The position numbers were made by a program, and so were the translations under genes. Shown piece by piece: positions 54,393 through 63,830 of a DNA stretch of 64,000 nt. The notes under the pieces are model-generated. The model made no database searches. It was not told the DNA's origin and saw only the letters and a list, made by a program, of their open reading frames with translations. Position 1 is the first letter of the stretch, and each line of letters starts with the position of its first letter. The stretch spans positions 62,001-126,000 of the forward strand of contig FOBR01000012.1 of NCBI GenBank assembly GCA_900109895.1, read 5' to 3'. This DNA is from a bacterium A37T11 (lineage in GTDB: Bacteria; Bacteroidota; Bacteroidia; Sphingobacteriales; Sphingobacteriaceae).

Positions 54393-55556
54393 TCAATTTA
54401 TCACCCATACCTCCTTTCCCACCTTTCTGAAATGAATATTTCCCAGTGCCCCCAAATCATCTAAGAGGTCATCAACCGAAGCTGTTTTGGGAAATGTACC
54501 GCCAAATCTCTTCTTTGTCAACGTAGCACTAAACTTTACATCTATGTCATACCAGCGAGCCACTTGTGCCATAATAGCATGAATATCCTGATCATTAAAA
54601 ATAAAATAACCTTTTTGCCAGGCCATTATACTGCCAAGGTCAGCCTTTGACCGTACGATCTGATCGGTATCGTTGAAACTTACTGCCATCAAACCAGGAC
54701 GAAGAACTACCTTATTACTTCCCTTAGAGACATTTACCCCACCTTCAAGGAGTGTAGTCGTGACGTGCCCGTCATCCCGATAGGCCGAAATATTAAAACG
54801 TGTTCCGGTCACCGCAATTTGGTTGCCTTCAGCCTCTATATAAAAAGGTTTTTTGGCATCGTTTGCTACGTTAAAATAGGCTTCCCCTTTCAATATGACC
54901 CGTCTTTCTGAAGTAGTAAACTCTACTGGATATGATAAAGTTGAAGCTGTGTTTAGCCAAACGCTTGTCCCATCTGGCAATGTCAGCTGGAAAGTCCTTC
55001 CTTTGCCAACGGCAATGCTGTTGATGACTGGTACAACGGATGAGGACTTTGCTTGAATACCGGACTTATTGGGAGTTCCATACACCAACCCTCCGTCGGT
55101 TGATCTCCCGATGTCTATTCCGGCATCATGGATCGTCTCCCCTGCCTTTCGATCATCCAGCGAAAGCGAAACGCCGGTTGAGAGTGTTAGCGTAATGCCA
55201 TTTGTCGTGGCACTGGTGGCAGCGTTACTTGGGTTCTGGACTTGTGAGCGAATGTTATGCTTATCGGGTATAGCGCGATACCATAACCAACTTATTCCTG
55301 CTATCAATAAAAAGGAGGCTGCTACGGGCCATACTTTCCAAAACAACACTTTGAAAGTCTTTCTGGGAGATCGTTGACGGTCAATTTGCTGCTTAATGCG
55401 CATACCCATCATAATTTTTTCTTCCTTGCTGTCCCACTCCCAGTCAGGATGCACAGGATGATTCAACACCATATCTTCCAGCAGTTCGACTTCAGCGGGG
55501 CTGCATTGGCCATTAGCATACCTAATCAACAAATTCCGGATCTCGTGTTGGTTCAT
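54393..55556 (-). CDS. FecR-family anti-sigma factor
   Basis: 387 residues: helical N-terminus (CSPAEVELLEDMVLN), one membrane segment (about 72-90), FecR domain (about 170-265, GKGRTFQLTLPDGTSVWLNTASTLSYPVEF) and DUF4974-type C-terminal domain (IMAQVARWYDIDVKFS). It partners with the sigma factor encoded 113 bp upstream and the STN domain of the frameshifted SusC. Confidence 0.93.
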   Translation of the reverse strand: MNQHEIRNLLIRYANGQCSPAEVELLEDMVLNHPVHPDWEWDSKEEKIMMGMRIKQQIDRQRSPRKTFKVLFWKVWPVAASFLLIAGISWLWYRAIPDKHNIRSQVQNPSNAATSATTNGITLTLSTGVSLSLDDRKAGETIHDAGIDIGRSTDGGLVYGTPNKSGIQAKSSSVVPVINSIAVGKGRTFQLTLPDGTSVWLNTASTLSYPVEFTTSERRVILKGEAYFNVANDAKKPFYIEAEGNQIAVTGTRFNISAYRDDGHVTTTLLEGGVNVSKGSNKVVLRPGLMAVSFNDTDQIVRSKADLGSIMAWQKGYFIFNDQDIHAIMAQVARWYDIDVKFSATLTKKRFGGTFPKTASVDDLLDDLGALGNIHFRKVGKEVWVIN

Positions 55557-55669
55557 AATTTCTTATAGCCATTTATTAATGGTTATATAGGTAAGAGTTA
55601 TTAAGCCGTACTAAAGTAGTACAAGAAAATTAAAAAAATAACTAACTAATTAGTAATAAGCTACAAAAA

Positions 55670-56257
55670 TTATAAAAAAAAGGAGTACAGAAGAAAAAGA
55701 ATCAAATAAGGCAGGTAGTCCTCATCGATTTTTAGACGCAGGTAATTAAGAGACTTATTAATTTGTTTTTTTACGGTCAGGTCAGAAATCTGCAACCTTT
55801 CGGCAATTTCTTTATAAGACAAATGTTCTCTCCGGCTCAGGATGAAAATCTCCTGCATCCTGGGGGGCATTTTTTGTATTTCTGCTTCCAGCATAGCCTC
55901 CAGGTTTTTACTGAGAATGGCCTGCTCGGTTTCGTCAATTGCCTCCGAATAAAATCCTGCCATCTTTTCCAGATAATCTGTTTGCTTTAACCTAGACTGA
56001 AATACCTTGAAAGCTTTGTTTCGGGCGATGACAATCAGGTACGATTTAATGGAAACTACGCGCTCCATCTTGGCTCTTTGTTCCCATAGCAAAATGAAAG
56101 TCTCCTGAACCACGTCGGCCACTTCATCTTCATTCGGCAAAATGCGTTTTACCAATTTAAACACGGAGTCCCAGTGCTGCGCATAAATTTGCGAAAATGC
56201 AGCCTCACTACCTGCGGCTAGCTGTTGCAACAATAAATGGTCTGACACCTGATTCAT
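55670..56257 (-). CDS. ECF RNA polymerase sigma-70 factor
   Basis: 195 residues: region 2 (EAAFSQIYAQHWDSVFKLVKRIL, DVVQETFILLWEQR) and region 4 (IFILSRREHLSYKEIAERLQISDLTVKKQINKSL). A hydrophobic C-terminal tail (YLPYLILFLLYSFFL) extends past region 4, as in many Bacteroidota ECF factors. It should drive the carbohydrate locus downstream. Confidence 0.93.
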   Translation of the reverse strand: MNQVSDHLLLQQLAAGSEAAFSQIYAQHWDSVFKLVKRILPNEDEVADVVQETFILLWEQRAKMERVVSIKSYLIVIARNKAFKVFQSRLKQTDYLEKMAGFYSEAIDETEQAILSKNLEAMLEAEIQKMPPRMQEIFILSRREHLSYKEIAERLQISDLTVKKQINKSLNYLRLKIDEDYLPYLILFLLYSFFL

Positions 56258-56349
56258 AAAATGATTTAAAACAACAATTGGTTATTCTATTGCAAATTAC
56301 TAAAGAAAAATTTAATTTTTAAAACGAAATGCAACATTACCGATAAAAT

Positions 56350-56380
56350 TTGTGATTTGGCACTCCAATCTTTATTTTTG
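56350..56380 (+). promoter_or_regulatory. Bacteroidota-type promoter of the C1 peptidase gene
   Basis: TTG at 56350-56352, a 20-bp spacer, TATTTTTG at 56373-56380; ATG at 56401. Confidence 0.65.
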
Positions 56381-56400
56381 ACGGCATAACAAAACAATAT

Positions 56401-57600
56401 ATGTCTTACAAACTTAATTTTAAGTCCTTGGCACTAGCTTTTGGACTATTTGCAGCAGGCATTCCGGCATTTGGGCAGGATAACCTGATCAATTCCCTGA
56501 AAAATAACCAAACCAACGGCAGCAAAGAAGGTTTTCAGTTTACTGAAATCATCAATTTAGCCACTACTCCCGTCCAAAACCAGGGTTCATCCGGCACCTG
56601 CTGGAGCTATTCTGGTAATTCCTTCCTGGAGTCTGAAATGATCAGGGCAGGCCGTCAACCCGTAGAACTTTCAGAAATCTTTACTGCACGAAACGTATAC
56701 GTTGAAAAAGGCATTAATTATGTACGCATGCATGGTAACCTAGGGCTAGGTGACGGTGGTGAGTTGCATGACGTAAGAAACATTTATAAAAAATATGGTG
56801 CAGTGCCCCGGGAAGCTTATACTGGATTAAATTACGGCACCAGCATTAATAAATTTGGCGAAATGGGCGCCATTCAGGAAGGCATCCTGAAAGCGGTCGT
56901 TAGCAATCCAAACAAAGAATTGACCCCTAATTGGATTAAAGCATACAGCGCAGCTATCGATGCGTATCTTGGCACCTACCCTGAGCAATTCACCTACCAG
57001 GGAAAATCATATACACCCCTTAGTTTCGCCAAAGAAGTCGTTGGGCTGAATGCTGATGATTATGTGGAGATCTCTTCTTTCATGGAGCATCCCTGGTATA
57101 CTAAGTTCACTATACTGATACCTGATAATTGGTCCTTTGACCAAGTATACAACGTGCATACAACTGAACTAACGGATATCATTGACAACGCACTAAAAAG
57201 TGGTTATACAGTTGGTTGGGCAACCGACGTATCCGAAAAAACCTTTAGCTGGAAAAATGGCGTAGCTTTCGTTCCCGAAAAACCAGTTGAAGAAATGACA
57301 CCAGCAGAGCAATCGGGGTTATTTGACGGACCCAAACCCGAACCGGCAATTACCGATGAGTCGCGCCAAAAGGCCTTTGATAACTACAGCACCACCGATG
57401 ACCATGGGATGCATATCGTAGGCCTGGCTAAAGACCAAAACGGCAAAGAATATTATATTGTTAAAAATTCATGGGGTCTCACGAACGATTATAAAGGTTT
57501 TCTATATGTGACCAAAGCTTTTGTTCAATATAAAAGCACGGCTATTATGCTAAATAAGAACGGCCTTACAAAAGATCTTCGCTCTAAACTTAGTATTTAA
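56401..57600 (+). CDS. C1-family cysteine peptidase (PepC/bleomycin hydrolase-like), exported
   Basis: 399 residues. Signal peptide (about 1-25, ending PAFG). Papain-like active site: Gln61 region PVQNQGSSGTCWSYSG with Cys67, the His in DHGMHIVGLA and the Asn in VKNSWG. It probably trims peptides in the periplasm. Monocistronic, with its own promoter and a long perfect dyad after the stop. Confidence 0.88.
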   Translation: MSYKLNFKSLALAFGLFAAGIPAFGQDNLINSLKNNQTNGSKEGFQFTEIINLATTPVQNQGSSGTCWSYSGNSFLESEMIRAGRQPVELSEIFTARNVYVEKGINYVRMHGNLGLGDGGELHDVRNIYKKYGAVPREAYTGLNYGTSINKFGEMGAIQEGILKAVVSNPNKELTPNWIKAYSAAIDAYLGTYPEQFTYQGKSYTPLSFAKEVVGLNADDYVEISSFMEHPWYTKFTILIPDNWSFDQVYNVHTTELTDIIDNALKSGYTVGWATDVSEKTFSWKNGVAFVPEKPVEEMTPAEQSGLFDGPKPEPAITDESRQKAFDNYSTTDDHGMHIVGLAKDQNGKEYYIVKNSWGLTNDYKGFLYVTKAFVQYKSTAIMLNKNGLTKDLRSKLSI

Positions 57601-57607
57601 GCGGTTT

Positions 57608-57645
57608 ATTGGCTGTTAGCAAATCGCCAAAAGCTAACAGCCAAT
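57608..57645. terminator. Perfect 13-bp inverted repeat between the peptidase gene and guaA
   Basis: ATTGGCTGTTAGC (57608-57620), a 12-base loop, GCTAACAGCCAAT (57633-57645). It is placed like a terminator of the peptidase gene but has no T-run on the + side. The right end overlaps the candidate -33 TTG of guaA. Confidence 0.5.
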
Positions 57646-57677
57646 TGCTAAAAACTGATTCAAAAATATTACCTTTG
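57645..57677 (+). promoter_or_regulatory. Candidate guaA promoter
   Basis: TTG at 57645-57647, a 22-bp spacer, TACCTTTG at 57670-57677; guaA ATG at 57682, so the transcript would be nearly leaderless. The spacer is slightly long. Confidence 0.45.
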
Positions 57678-57681
57678 CGCC

Positions 57682-59232
57682 ATGCAAGAGAAGATTATTA
57701 TTCTCGACTTTGGATCGCAATATACCCAGCTTATTGCACGCAGAGTAAGAGAATTAAATGTATATTGTGAAATTCATCCCTTCAACCATCTTCCCGAATT
57801 AGATGCAGATGTAAAAGGTGTCATCCTTTCTGGAAGCCCTTATTCGGTCAGGCAGGCTGATGCGCCACAAATTGATTTTATAAAACTGCAGCAGCAATAT
57901 CCCATCCTGGGCGTTTGTTATGGCGCTCAGTATATGGCGCAGCATAGCGGTGGAAACGTCATTCCTTCAGAGATCAGGGAATATGGTCGCGCCAACCTGC
58001 AAACTATTGATACAGCAAACGACCTCCTCTCCGGAATACCAGCAGGATCACAAGTTTGGATGTCTCATGGCGATACCATTTCTGCCGTGCCGGACCATTT
58101 TGAAATTATCGCCAGTACAGATAAAGTCAAGGTTGCAGCCTACCAAGTAAAAGGTACCCGGAGCTATGGTATCCAATTCCACCCGGAAGTGACCCATAGT
58201 ACCGATGGGCCTAAACTTCTCTACAACTTTATTGTGAACATCTGTGGCTGTGTGCAAGATTGGACACCTGCTACTTTTATAGAAACCACCATCGCGCGCC
58301 TCCAGGAACAATTAGGCCATGACCATGTGATCATGGCACTTTCGGGCGGGGTAGATTCAACTGTAGCAGCAATTCTTTTACACCACGCGATAGGCAAAAA
58401 CCTTCATTGTATTTTTGTAGACAATGGCCTGTTGCGCAAAGATGAGTTTGAACAAGTGCTTGAATCATACAAGCACATGGGATTAAATATAAAAGGCATC
58501 AATGCCAAAGATAAGTTTTATTCGCAGCTGTCGGGCTTTACCGAGCCCGAACGCAAACGTAAAATTATTGGAAGTGCTTTTATTGAAGTGTTTGACGAAG
58601 CTGCACAGGAAGTACAAAAAGAACTTCCGCAGGGTGTGGAAGTCAAATGGCTTGGTCAGGGCACCATATATCCGGATGTAATCGAATCAATTTCCGTTAA
58701 AGGACCTTCGGCAACCATCAAATCGCATCATAACGTGGGTGGACTACCCGATTATATGAAATTGAAAGTGGTGGAACCCCTGAACACTTTATTTAAAGAC
58801 GAAGTGCGCCGGGTAGGGAAAGAATTAGGTATAGATCCTTTAATTCTAGGGCGGCATCCATTCCCTGGTCCGGGGCTTGGTATTCGTATTTTAGGAGAAG
58901 TCACTGCAGAAAAGGTACGCATTTTGCAGGAAGCAGATGCTGTCTATATCCGCAATCTGCGTGAAGCAGGCTGGTATGACAAAATATGGCAGGCAGGCAC
59001 CATTTTTCTTCCTATTCAATCGGTGGGAGTTATGGGCGACGAACGAACATATGAACACGTTGTTGCACTGAGGGCTGTAGGTTCATTGGATGGTATGACC
59101 GCCGACTGGATTCACCTCCCTTACGAGTTGCTGGCCAAAATATCGAATGAAATTATTAATTATGTAAAAGGAATTAACCGGGTCGTGTATGATATTAGTT
59201 CAAAGCCACCGGCTACGATTGAGTGGGAATAA
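57682..59232 (+). CDS. guaA: GMP synthase (glutamine-hydrolysing)
   Basis: 516 residues, the usual full length. N-terminal glutamine amidotransferase domain (about 1-190) with nucleophile Cys79 in LGVCYGAQ and FHPEV; ATP-pyrophosphatase domain with the P-loop SGGVDST (about 220); C-terminal dimerisation domain with [16 protein letters not shown] and ending [10 protein letters not shown], the family-typical end. Converts XMP, glutamine and ATP to GMP. The next gene overlaps its 3' end by up to 44 bp. Confidence 0.98.
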   Translation: MQEKIIILDFGSQYTQLIARRVRELNVYCEIHPFNHLPELDADVKGVILSGSPYSVRQADAPQIDFIKLQQQYPILGVCYGAQYMAQHSGGNVIPSEIREYGRANLQTIDTANDLLSGIPAGSQVWMSHGDTISAVPDHFEIIASTDKVKVAAYQVKGTRSYGIQFHPEVTHSTDGPKLLYNFIVNICGCVQDWTPATFIETTIARLQEQLGHDHVIMALSGGVDSTVAAILLHHAIGKNLHCIFVDNGLLRKDEFEQVLESYKHMGLNIKGINAKDKFYSQLSGFTEPERKRKIIGSAFIEVFDEAAQEVQKELPQGVEVKWLGQGTIYPDVIESISVKGPSATIKSHHNVGGLPDYMKLKVVEPLNTLFKDEVRRVGKELGIDPLILGRHPFPGPGLGIRILGEVTAEKVRILQEADAVYIRNLREAGWYDKIWQAGTIFLPIQSVGVMGDERTYEHVVALRAVGSLDGMTADWIHLPYELLAKISNEIINYVKGINRVVYDISSKPPATIEWE

Positions 59233-60454
59233 GCTCATAGCCATTTTTGCCGCTTTATTTTTAGTAAGTTCCTGCGCTCCAAAACTAAAGGTACTAAAGC
59301 CAGAGGGCATGGGCGAAACCTCATCTAAAAACGAAAATTCAGAAACCGGAAATATAGCGGAAAATTCAGAAAACGGTAAAACATCCACGGCACCAAGCCG
59401 TAATATAGCCTTAATATTACCATTTGAGTTGGATAAGGCAAATAAAACATCAATCGGGTTGAATGATGTAAAACGCTCATCCCTTGCACTTGACTTCTAC
59501 CAGGGCTTTAAGATTGCCTTGGATGAACAGGCTGCTAAGGGCGCAAATTTTCAATTGAACGTATTAGACAGCAGGGACAATGTGAACCAGCTAAGCCGGC
59601 TGGCATCCTCCTCCGGCATACAGGCAGCAGATTTAATTGTAGGTCCTGTTTATCCAAAAGAGATCAGTGGTTTCGCGGGCAGTACCGTTACAGGCAATGT
59701 ATTGCAAGTGTCACCGCTTGCGGCATCCAAACCTATCCAATTCAAAAATCCCCATTTGGTAAGCCTTACTGCCTCCATTGACCAACACATTTCCGCTCTT
59801 GCATTCCGGTTGATCAAAGATCACCACATCGATGACAAATTAATATTGGTTAATGATACCAACGATGATGACAACCAAAAATTTATTCCCCCATTAGATT
59901 CAGCTATTCAGGCTCAGAGTAAAGGATTGTTAAACCCCATTATATTGGATGAAACATCACTTAACGAAGCAGCCCTGCAGCAACAAGGAAAGAACGTGGT
60001 GGTATCCGGCTCTGCCAATAGGTATAGTGTGGCCACTTTATTGGAAAAATTATCTGCCTTACAAGGAAATGGTTTTCAGATCCAATTATTTGGACATCCA
60101 AATTGGTCAAAATTAGACTTGAATGATGCCTATCTCCAACAGCTTAATACCCGCATTACGGCCTCATATTATATCGATGTGCAGGCAGAAAACGTAAAAG
60201 CGTTTATCCATAAATATACCGAAAGATATCAGGTGTCTCCCTCTGAATTTTCATATAAGGGTTACGATGCAGGAACATTTTTTGGACAGCTGCTTCACAA
60301 ATACGGCAAAGACTATCCCATGCACTTAACAGAAGAGAGCTACCGGGGCTTACACAACCTCTTTAAGTTTGCTTACAATCCAAATTGGGGATATAGTAAT
60401 ACCAACATTATGTTACTTGGATTTAGTAACGGACAGTTCAGACCCCTGAAATGA
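59189..60454 (+). CDS. Lipoprotein with a type 1 periplasmic-binding (PBP1) fold
   Basis: 421 residues. Lipoprotein signal [14 protein letters not shown] (Cys about 29), an acidic/Asn/Ser-rich linker to about 68, then a PBP1-type domain ([52 protein letters not shown]). Such domains bind amino acids or act as LpoA-like envelope factors; no transporter genes are adjacent. The ATG at 59189 lies within guaA; TTG at 59219 is an alternative start that gives a shorter leader. It overlaps the next gene by 4 bp. Confidence 0.82.
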   Translation: MILVQSHRLRLSGNKLIAIFAALFLVSSCAPKLKVLKPEGMGETSSKNENSETGNIAENSENGKTSTAPSRNIALILPFELDKANKTSIGLNDVKRSSLALDFYQGFKIALDEQAAKGANFQLNVLDSRDNVNQLSRLASSSGIQAADLIVGPVYPKEISGFAGSTVTGNVLQVSPLAASKPIQFKNPHLVSLTASIDQHISALAFRLIKDHHIDDKLILVNDTNDDDNQKFIPPLDSAIQAQSKGLLNPIILDETSLNEAALQQQGKNVVVSGSANRYSVATLLEKLSALQGNGFQIQLFGHPNWSKLDLNDAYLQQLNTRITASYYIDVQAENVKAFIHKYTERYQVSPSEFSYKGYDAGTFFGQLLHKYGKDYPMHLTEESYRGLHNLFKFAYNPNWGYSNTNIMLLGFSNGQFRPLK

Positions 60455-61617
60455 GCAGCGAACGCTTGCTTCAACAGCTGCGCAGTATTGACCGCGTTCT
60501 TGACGCTTATAAATTTCAAGACCCGCTCTCCCGGTTCATGACCGCATTTTTTAAGGAAAACAGGCAGATGGGTTCCAAAGACCGGAAAGCTGTTTCAGGG
60601 CTTGTTTACCCTTATTTCAGGTTGGGAAAAGCGGCACCACAAGCCTCCCGCTCTGACAGATTGGCCATGGCAGCCCTTTTATGTCAAAAAGAGAGTCCGT
60701 GGCTTACGGTACTAAAACCAGCATGGACTGAAATCTCCGGAAAATCAACATCCGAAAAAATCGAATTCCTTGAAAAAAATTCATCTTTTGAATTAACCGC
60801 TGTTTTTCCTTTCAGGCAACAACTGTCTTCCGGCATCGTTGAAAGGGAATTTCTGGAAAGCCTGTTGATCCAGCCAGACTTATTTATACGTATACATCCT
60901 GGAAAAGAGCAGTCTATGCTAAATCGGCTGGACGAATTGGGAATAAGGTATACTAATCTGGCTCCAAATGTGTTATCTATGCTCAATGGAACACCGCTTG
61001 ACCAGGTAAGAAGTCTCAGCGGATTTTACGAAGTACAGGATCTTTCCTCCCAAAGGACCGGCGACTATTTCCGAGCTAATCCCGGAGAAAGCTGGTGGGA
61101 TGCCTGCGCCGCTTCCGGAGGTAAATCCATATTATTAAAACAACAACAACCTTCGGTTAACCTGCTTGTTTCTGACATCCGCAACAGCATTTTACGAAAC
61201 TTAGACGAACGATTTGAAAAAGCGGGAATTAGTCAGTACCGGCGAAAGATCATTGACCTGAGCAAAAACCCTTCAGATATTTTGCAAGGAGAACAATTTG
61301 ACGGTATTATACTGGATGCTCCCTGTTCTGGTTCCGGAACGTGGAGTCGTACCCCGGAAATGATCAGCCTGTTCCAAGACCGGCAAATTGGCCAGTTTAA
61401 CTTTCTGCAAAAACAACTGGCCTTACAAACCATTCCATACCTGAAGCACGGAAAGCCCCTCATCTATATCACTTGTTCAGTTTTTAAAGCTGAAAATGAA
61501 GACGTGATCCATTATCTTGAACAAGAGGCTGGCCTGAAGGTTGAAGAAATGAGCTATTTAACGGGCTATAACCATCGAGCTGACACGCTTTTTGTGGCCA
61601 GGCTAATAAAACCCTAA
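60451..61617 (+). CDS. RsmB/NOL1/NOP2/Sun-family RNA m5C methyltransferase
   Basis: 388 residues. N-terminal RNA-binding helical part (about 1-140), SAM-binding WDACAASGGKSILLK (about 210), DAPCSGSGTWSRTPE and the second cysteine motif ITCSVFKAENE. It methylates cytosine in rRNA, probably 16S. It overlaps the preceding gene by 4 bp (ATGA) and ends 2 bp from the convergent marC-like gene. Confidence 0.87.
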   Translation: MSSERLLQQLRSIDRVLDAYKFQDPLSRFMTAFFKENRQMGSKDRKAVSGLVYPYFRLGKAAPQASRSDRLAMAALLCQKESPWLTVLKPAWTEISGKSTSEKIEFLEKNSSFELTAVFPFRQQLSSGIVEREFLESLLIQPDLFIRIHPGKEQSMLNRLDELGIRYTNLAPNVLSMLNGTPLDQVRSLSGFYEVQDLSSQRTGDYFRANPGESWWDACAASGGKSILLKQQQPSVNLLVSDIRNSILRNLDERFEKAGISQYRRKIIDLSKNPSDILQGEQFDGIILDAPCSGSGTWSRTPEMISLFQDRQIGQFNFLQKQLALQTIPYLKHGKPLIYITCSVFKAENEDVIHYLEQEAGLKVEEMSYLTGYNHRADTLFVARLIKP

Positions 61618-61619
61618 AA

Positions 61620-62186
61620 TCAGAGGCCTGTATTACTCCGGAAAAGTTTGATGGCAATGGCCAGAAGGATAACACCGAAAGCCTTTCTTAAAACATGAAG
61701 CCCCGTTGGTCCCAGTATCTTTTCCAAGCGATACGTGTTTTTTAGCACCAGATAAATGATGATGATGTTGATGATAATGGCTACAATAATATTGGGCGTT
61801 TCGTACTCCGCCTTTAAGGATAAAAGCGTTGTCATTGTTCCAGCCCCAGCTATCAGCGGAAAAGCCAAGGGTACAATGGAAGCCGTCTCGTGCGATTCCT
61901 CTTTAAAAAAAGTAATACCTAAAACCATCTCCATGGCGATGATAAAAATTACCAGTGAACCAGCAATGGCAAATGAGGCAACGTCAATACCAATAAGCTT
62001 AAGCAATTCTTCGCCTATAAATAAAAAAGCGATCATCAGCACCATCGCCACAATACTGGCTTTTTCTGCTTCTATCTTACCGGCCTTTTGCCGTATATCA
62101 ATAACAACAGGAATGGAGCCCAATATATCAATGATGGCAAACAACACCATCGTGATAGATAAAATTTGGCGCAGATCAAATTTCAT
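61620..62186 (-). CDS. MarC-family integral membrane protein
   Basis: 188 residues, about six membrane segments, starting MKFDLRQILSITMVLFAIIDILGSIPVV. PLAFPLIAGAGTMTTLLSL is the conserved MarC block. Function of the family is unsettled. It starts 2 bp after the stop of the permease gene on the same strand. Confidence 0.88.
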   Translation of the reverse strand: MKFDLRQILSITMVLFAIIDILGSIPVVIDIRQKAGKIEAEKASIVAMVLMIAFLFIGEELLKLIGIDVASFAIAGSLVIFIIAMEMVLGITFFKEESHETASIVPLAFPLIAGAGTMTTLLSLKAEYETPNIIVAIIINIIIIYLVLKNTYRLEKILGPTGLHVLRKAFGVILLAIAIKLFRSNTGL

Positions 62187-62188
62187 GG

Positions 62189-63715
62189 CTATTTAGGTGC
62201 GGGTGGATCAACCGGATCAACTGTTGTCCCCGTATTTCTTAAGACAGAATGTTTCTTACTATATCCAAAATAGATAATAAAACCTATTGCCAACCAACCA
62301 ACCAGCCGCAACCAATTTGGCCATCCTAACCCTAATATCATCAGAAAACATACCAGCGCCCCCAAAATCGGAACCACCGGAACCCAGGGGGTTTTAAACT
62401 CCCGTTTCATGTTAGGTTCCGTTTTACGTAGTACAATGACCGAAATACATACCAGAATAAATGCAAACAAAGTCCCTATACTTGTCATATCGCCAACAAT
62501 ATCGCCCGGAATAAATGCTGCAAATAAACCAACGATCACAAGGATTACTAAGTTGGCCTTATAAGGTGTTTTATATTTTGGATGAATATCTCCGAAGAAT
62601 TTAGGAAGCAGGCCATCTTTACCCATCGAATAAAATACCCGAGACTGCCCCAACAACATCACTAGGATGACAGATGAAAAGCCCGCAAGTATAGCCACTG
62701 TTACCAATTGTGCCAACCACTCGTACCCCGTCATATATTTACTGATGGCAAATGCTACGGAAGCCTCTTTACCGCCGGTTCTAAAATCTTCAACGGTAGC
62801 TACACCTGTCAGCACATGCGCAAAAAGCACATACAATACCGTACAAACAGCCAGTGAACCCAATATTCCTATAGGCATATTCCTTTTGGGATTAATTGTT
62901 TCCTGCGCTGCAGTACTCACGGCATCAAAACCAATAAAAGCAAAAAATACAGTACCAGCAGCCCCAATAATACCCCAGAAGCCCCCGAAATTAAACGAAA
63001 CGCCATGTTCATCGGTATATGTGCTGGCTGGCGGAATATATGGTGAATGGTTAGCCGGATTAATAAATTGCCAGCCAAAAATAATGATCAGAATCACAAT
63101 AGCTACCTTAACTACCACAATAATGCCGTTCACAAAGGCTGATTCCTGCGTTCCTCTAATCAATAGCATACTAATTAAAGCCACGATAAAAAGAGCCGGC
63201 AAGTTTATCAACCCATGTTCCAATACCTGGTGCGTAACCGGATCTACCAATTTCTGAAAAGGTGAATGCGAAAGGGAATAGGGAATAGGGCTGGTATGAA
63301 ATACATTTACCAGTAAATTATTCAAGTATTCACTCCATGCAATGCCTACCGTTGCAGCCCCAACTGCATATTCAAGAATCAGGTCCCATCCTATAATCCA
63401 TGCCAAAAATTCGCCCATGGTAGCATAAGTATAGGTATAAGCACTTCCGGATATAGGGATAGACGAAGAAAGTTCGGCATAACAAAGGCCAGCGAGGGCA
63501 CATCCTATAGCAGCCACAATAAAACCGAGCGTTACAGATGGCCCCGCACTCTGCGCAGCAGCGGTAGCTGTTCTTACAAACAATCCTGCACCAATAATAG
63601 CCCCTATACCGAGCGCTATCAAAGAAAAAGCGGTCAGCGTACGTTTAAGCCCTTTGGTTGACTCAGCCGTATCCGCCATTAATTGGTCAATAGATTTCTT
63701 TAAAAAAAGACCCAT
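62189..63715 (-). CDS. Amino-acid permease (APC superfamily, cationic-amino-acid-transporter-like)
   Basis: 508 residues with 12-14 membrane segments. The first segment ALGIGAIIGAGLFVRTA and ISGSAYTYTYATMGEFLAWIIGWDLILEY are typical of the CAT/YfnA branch. The C-terminus is a proline-rich cytosolic tail. The exact amino acid is not readable. It precedes the marC-like gene by 2 bp, so the two are likely co-transcribed. Confidence 0.88.
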   Translation of the reverse strand: MGLFLKKSIDQLMADTAESTKGLKRTLTAFSLIALGIGAIIGAGLFVRTATAAAQSAGPSVTLGFIVAAIGCALAGLCYAELSSSIPISGSAYTYTYATMGEFLAWIIGWDLILEYAVGAATVGIAWSEYLNNLLVNVFHTSPIPYSLSHSPFQKLVDPVTHQVLEHGLINLPALFIVALISMLLIRGTQESAFVNGIIVVVKVAIVILIIIFGWQFINPANHSPYIPPASTYTDEHGVSFNFGGFWGIIGAAGTVFFAFIGFDAVSTAAQETINPKRNMPIGILGSLAVCTVLYVLFAHVLTGVATVEDFRTGGKEASVAFAISKYMTGYEWLAQLVTVAILAGFSSVILVMLLGQSRVFYSMGKDGLLPKFFGDIHPKYKTPYKANLVILVIVGLFAAFIPGDIVGDMTSIGTLFAFILVCISVIVLRKTEPNMKREFKTPWVPVVPILGALVCFLMILGLGWPNWLRLVGWLAIGFIIYFGYSKKHSVLRNTGTTVDPVDPPAPK

Positions 63716-63783
63716 GTATTTTGCTTTATTTTTAGTTTAACTATTTAAACCACCAAACCTAATGAAATTTTATTATAAAAACG

Positions 63784-63814
63784 AAAGGGATTCCTCATCT
63801 GAATCCCTTTTTAT
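63784..63814. terminator. Bidirectional terminator hairpin
   Basis: Perfect 10-bp dyad AAAGGGATTC (63784-63793), a 7-base loop, GAATCCCTTT (63801-63810), with TTT on the + side and a T-rich stretch on the - side (CGTTTTT). It fits the end of the gene at 63831 (- strand). Confidence 0.75.
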
Positions 63815-63830
63815 CTTAAATCATCTAACT

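Noticed and set aside
57600..57682. Purine riboswitch before guaA
   Set aside because: The gap is only about 80 bases, holds one simple dyad and lacks the three-way-junction layout of purine aptamers; the candidate promoter leaves no leader.
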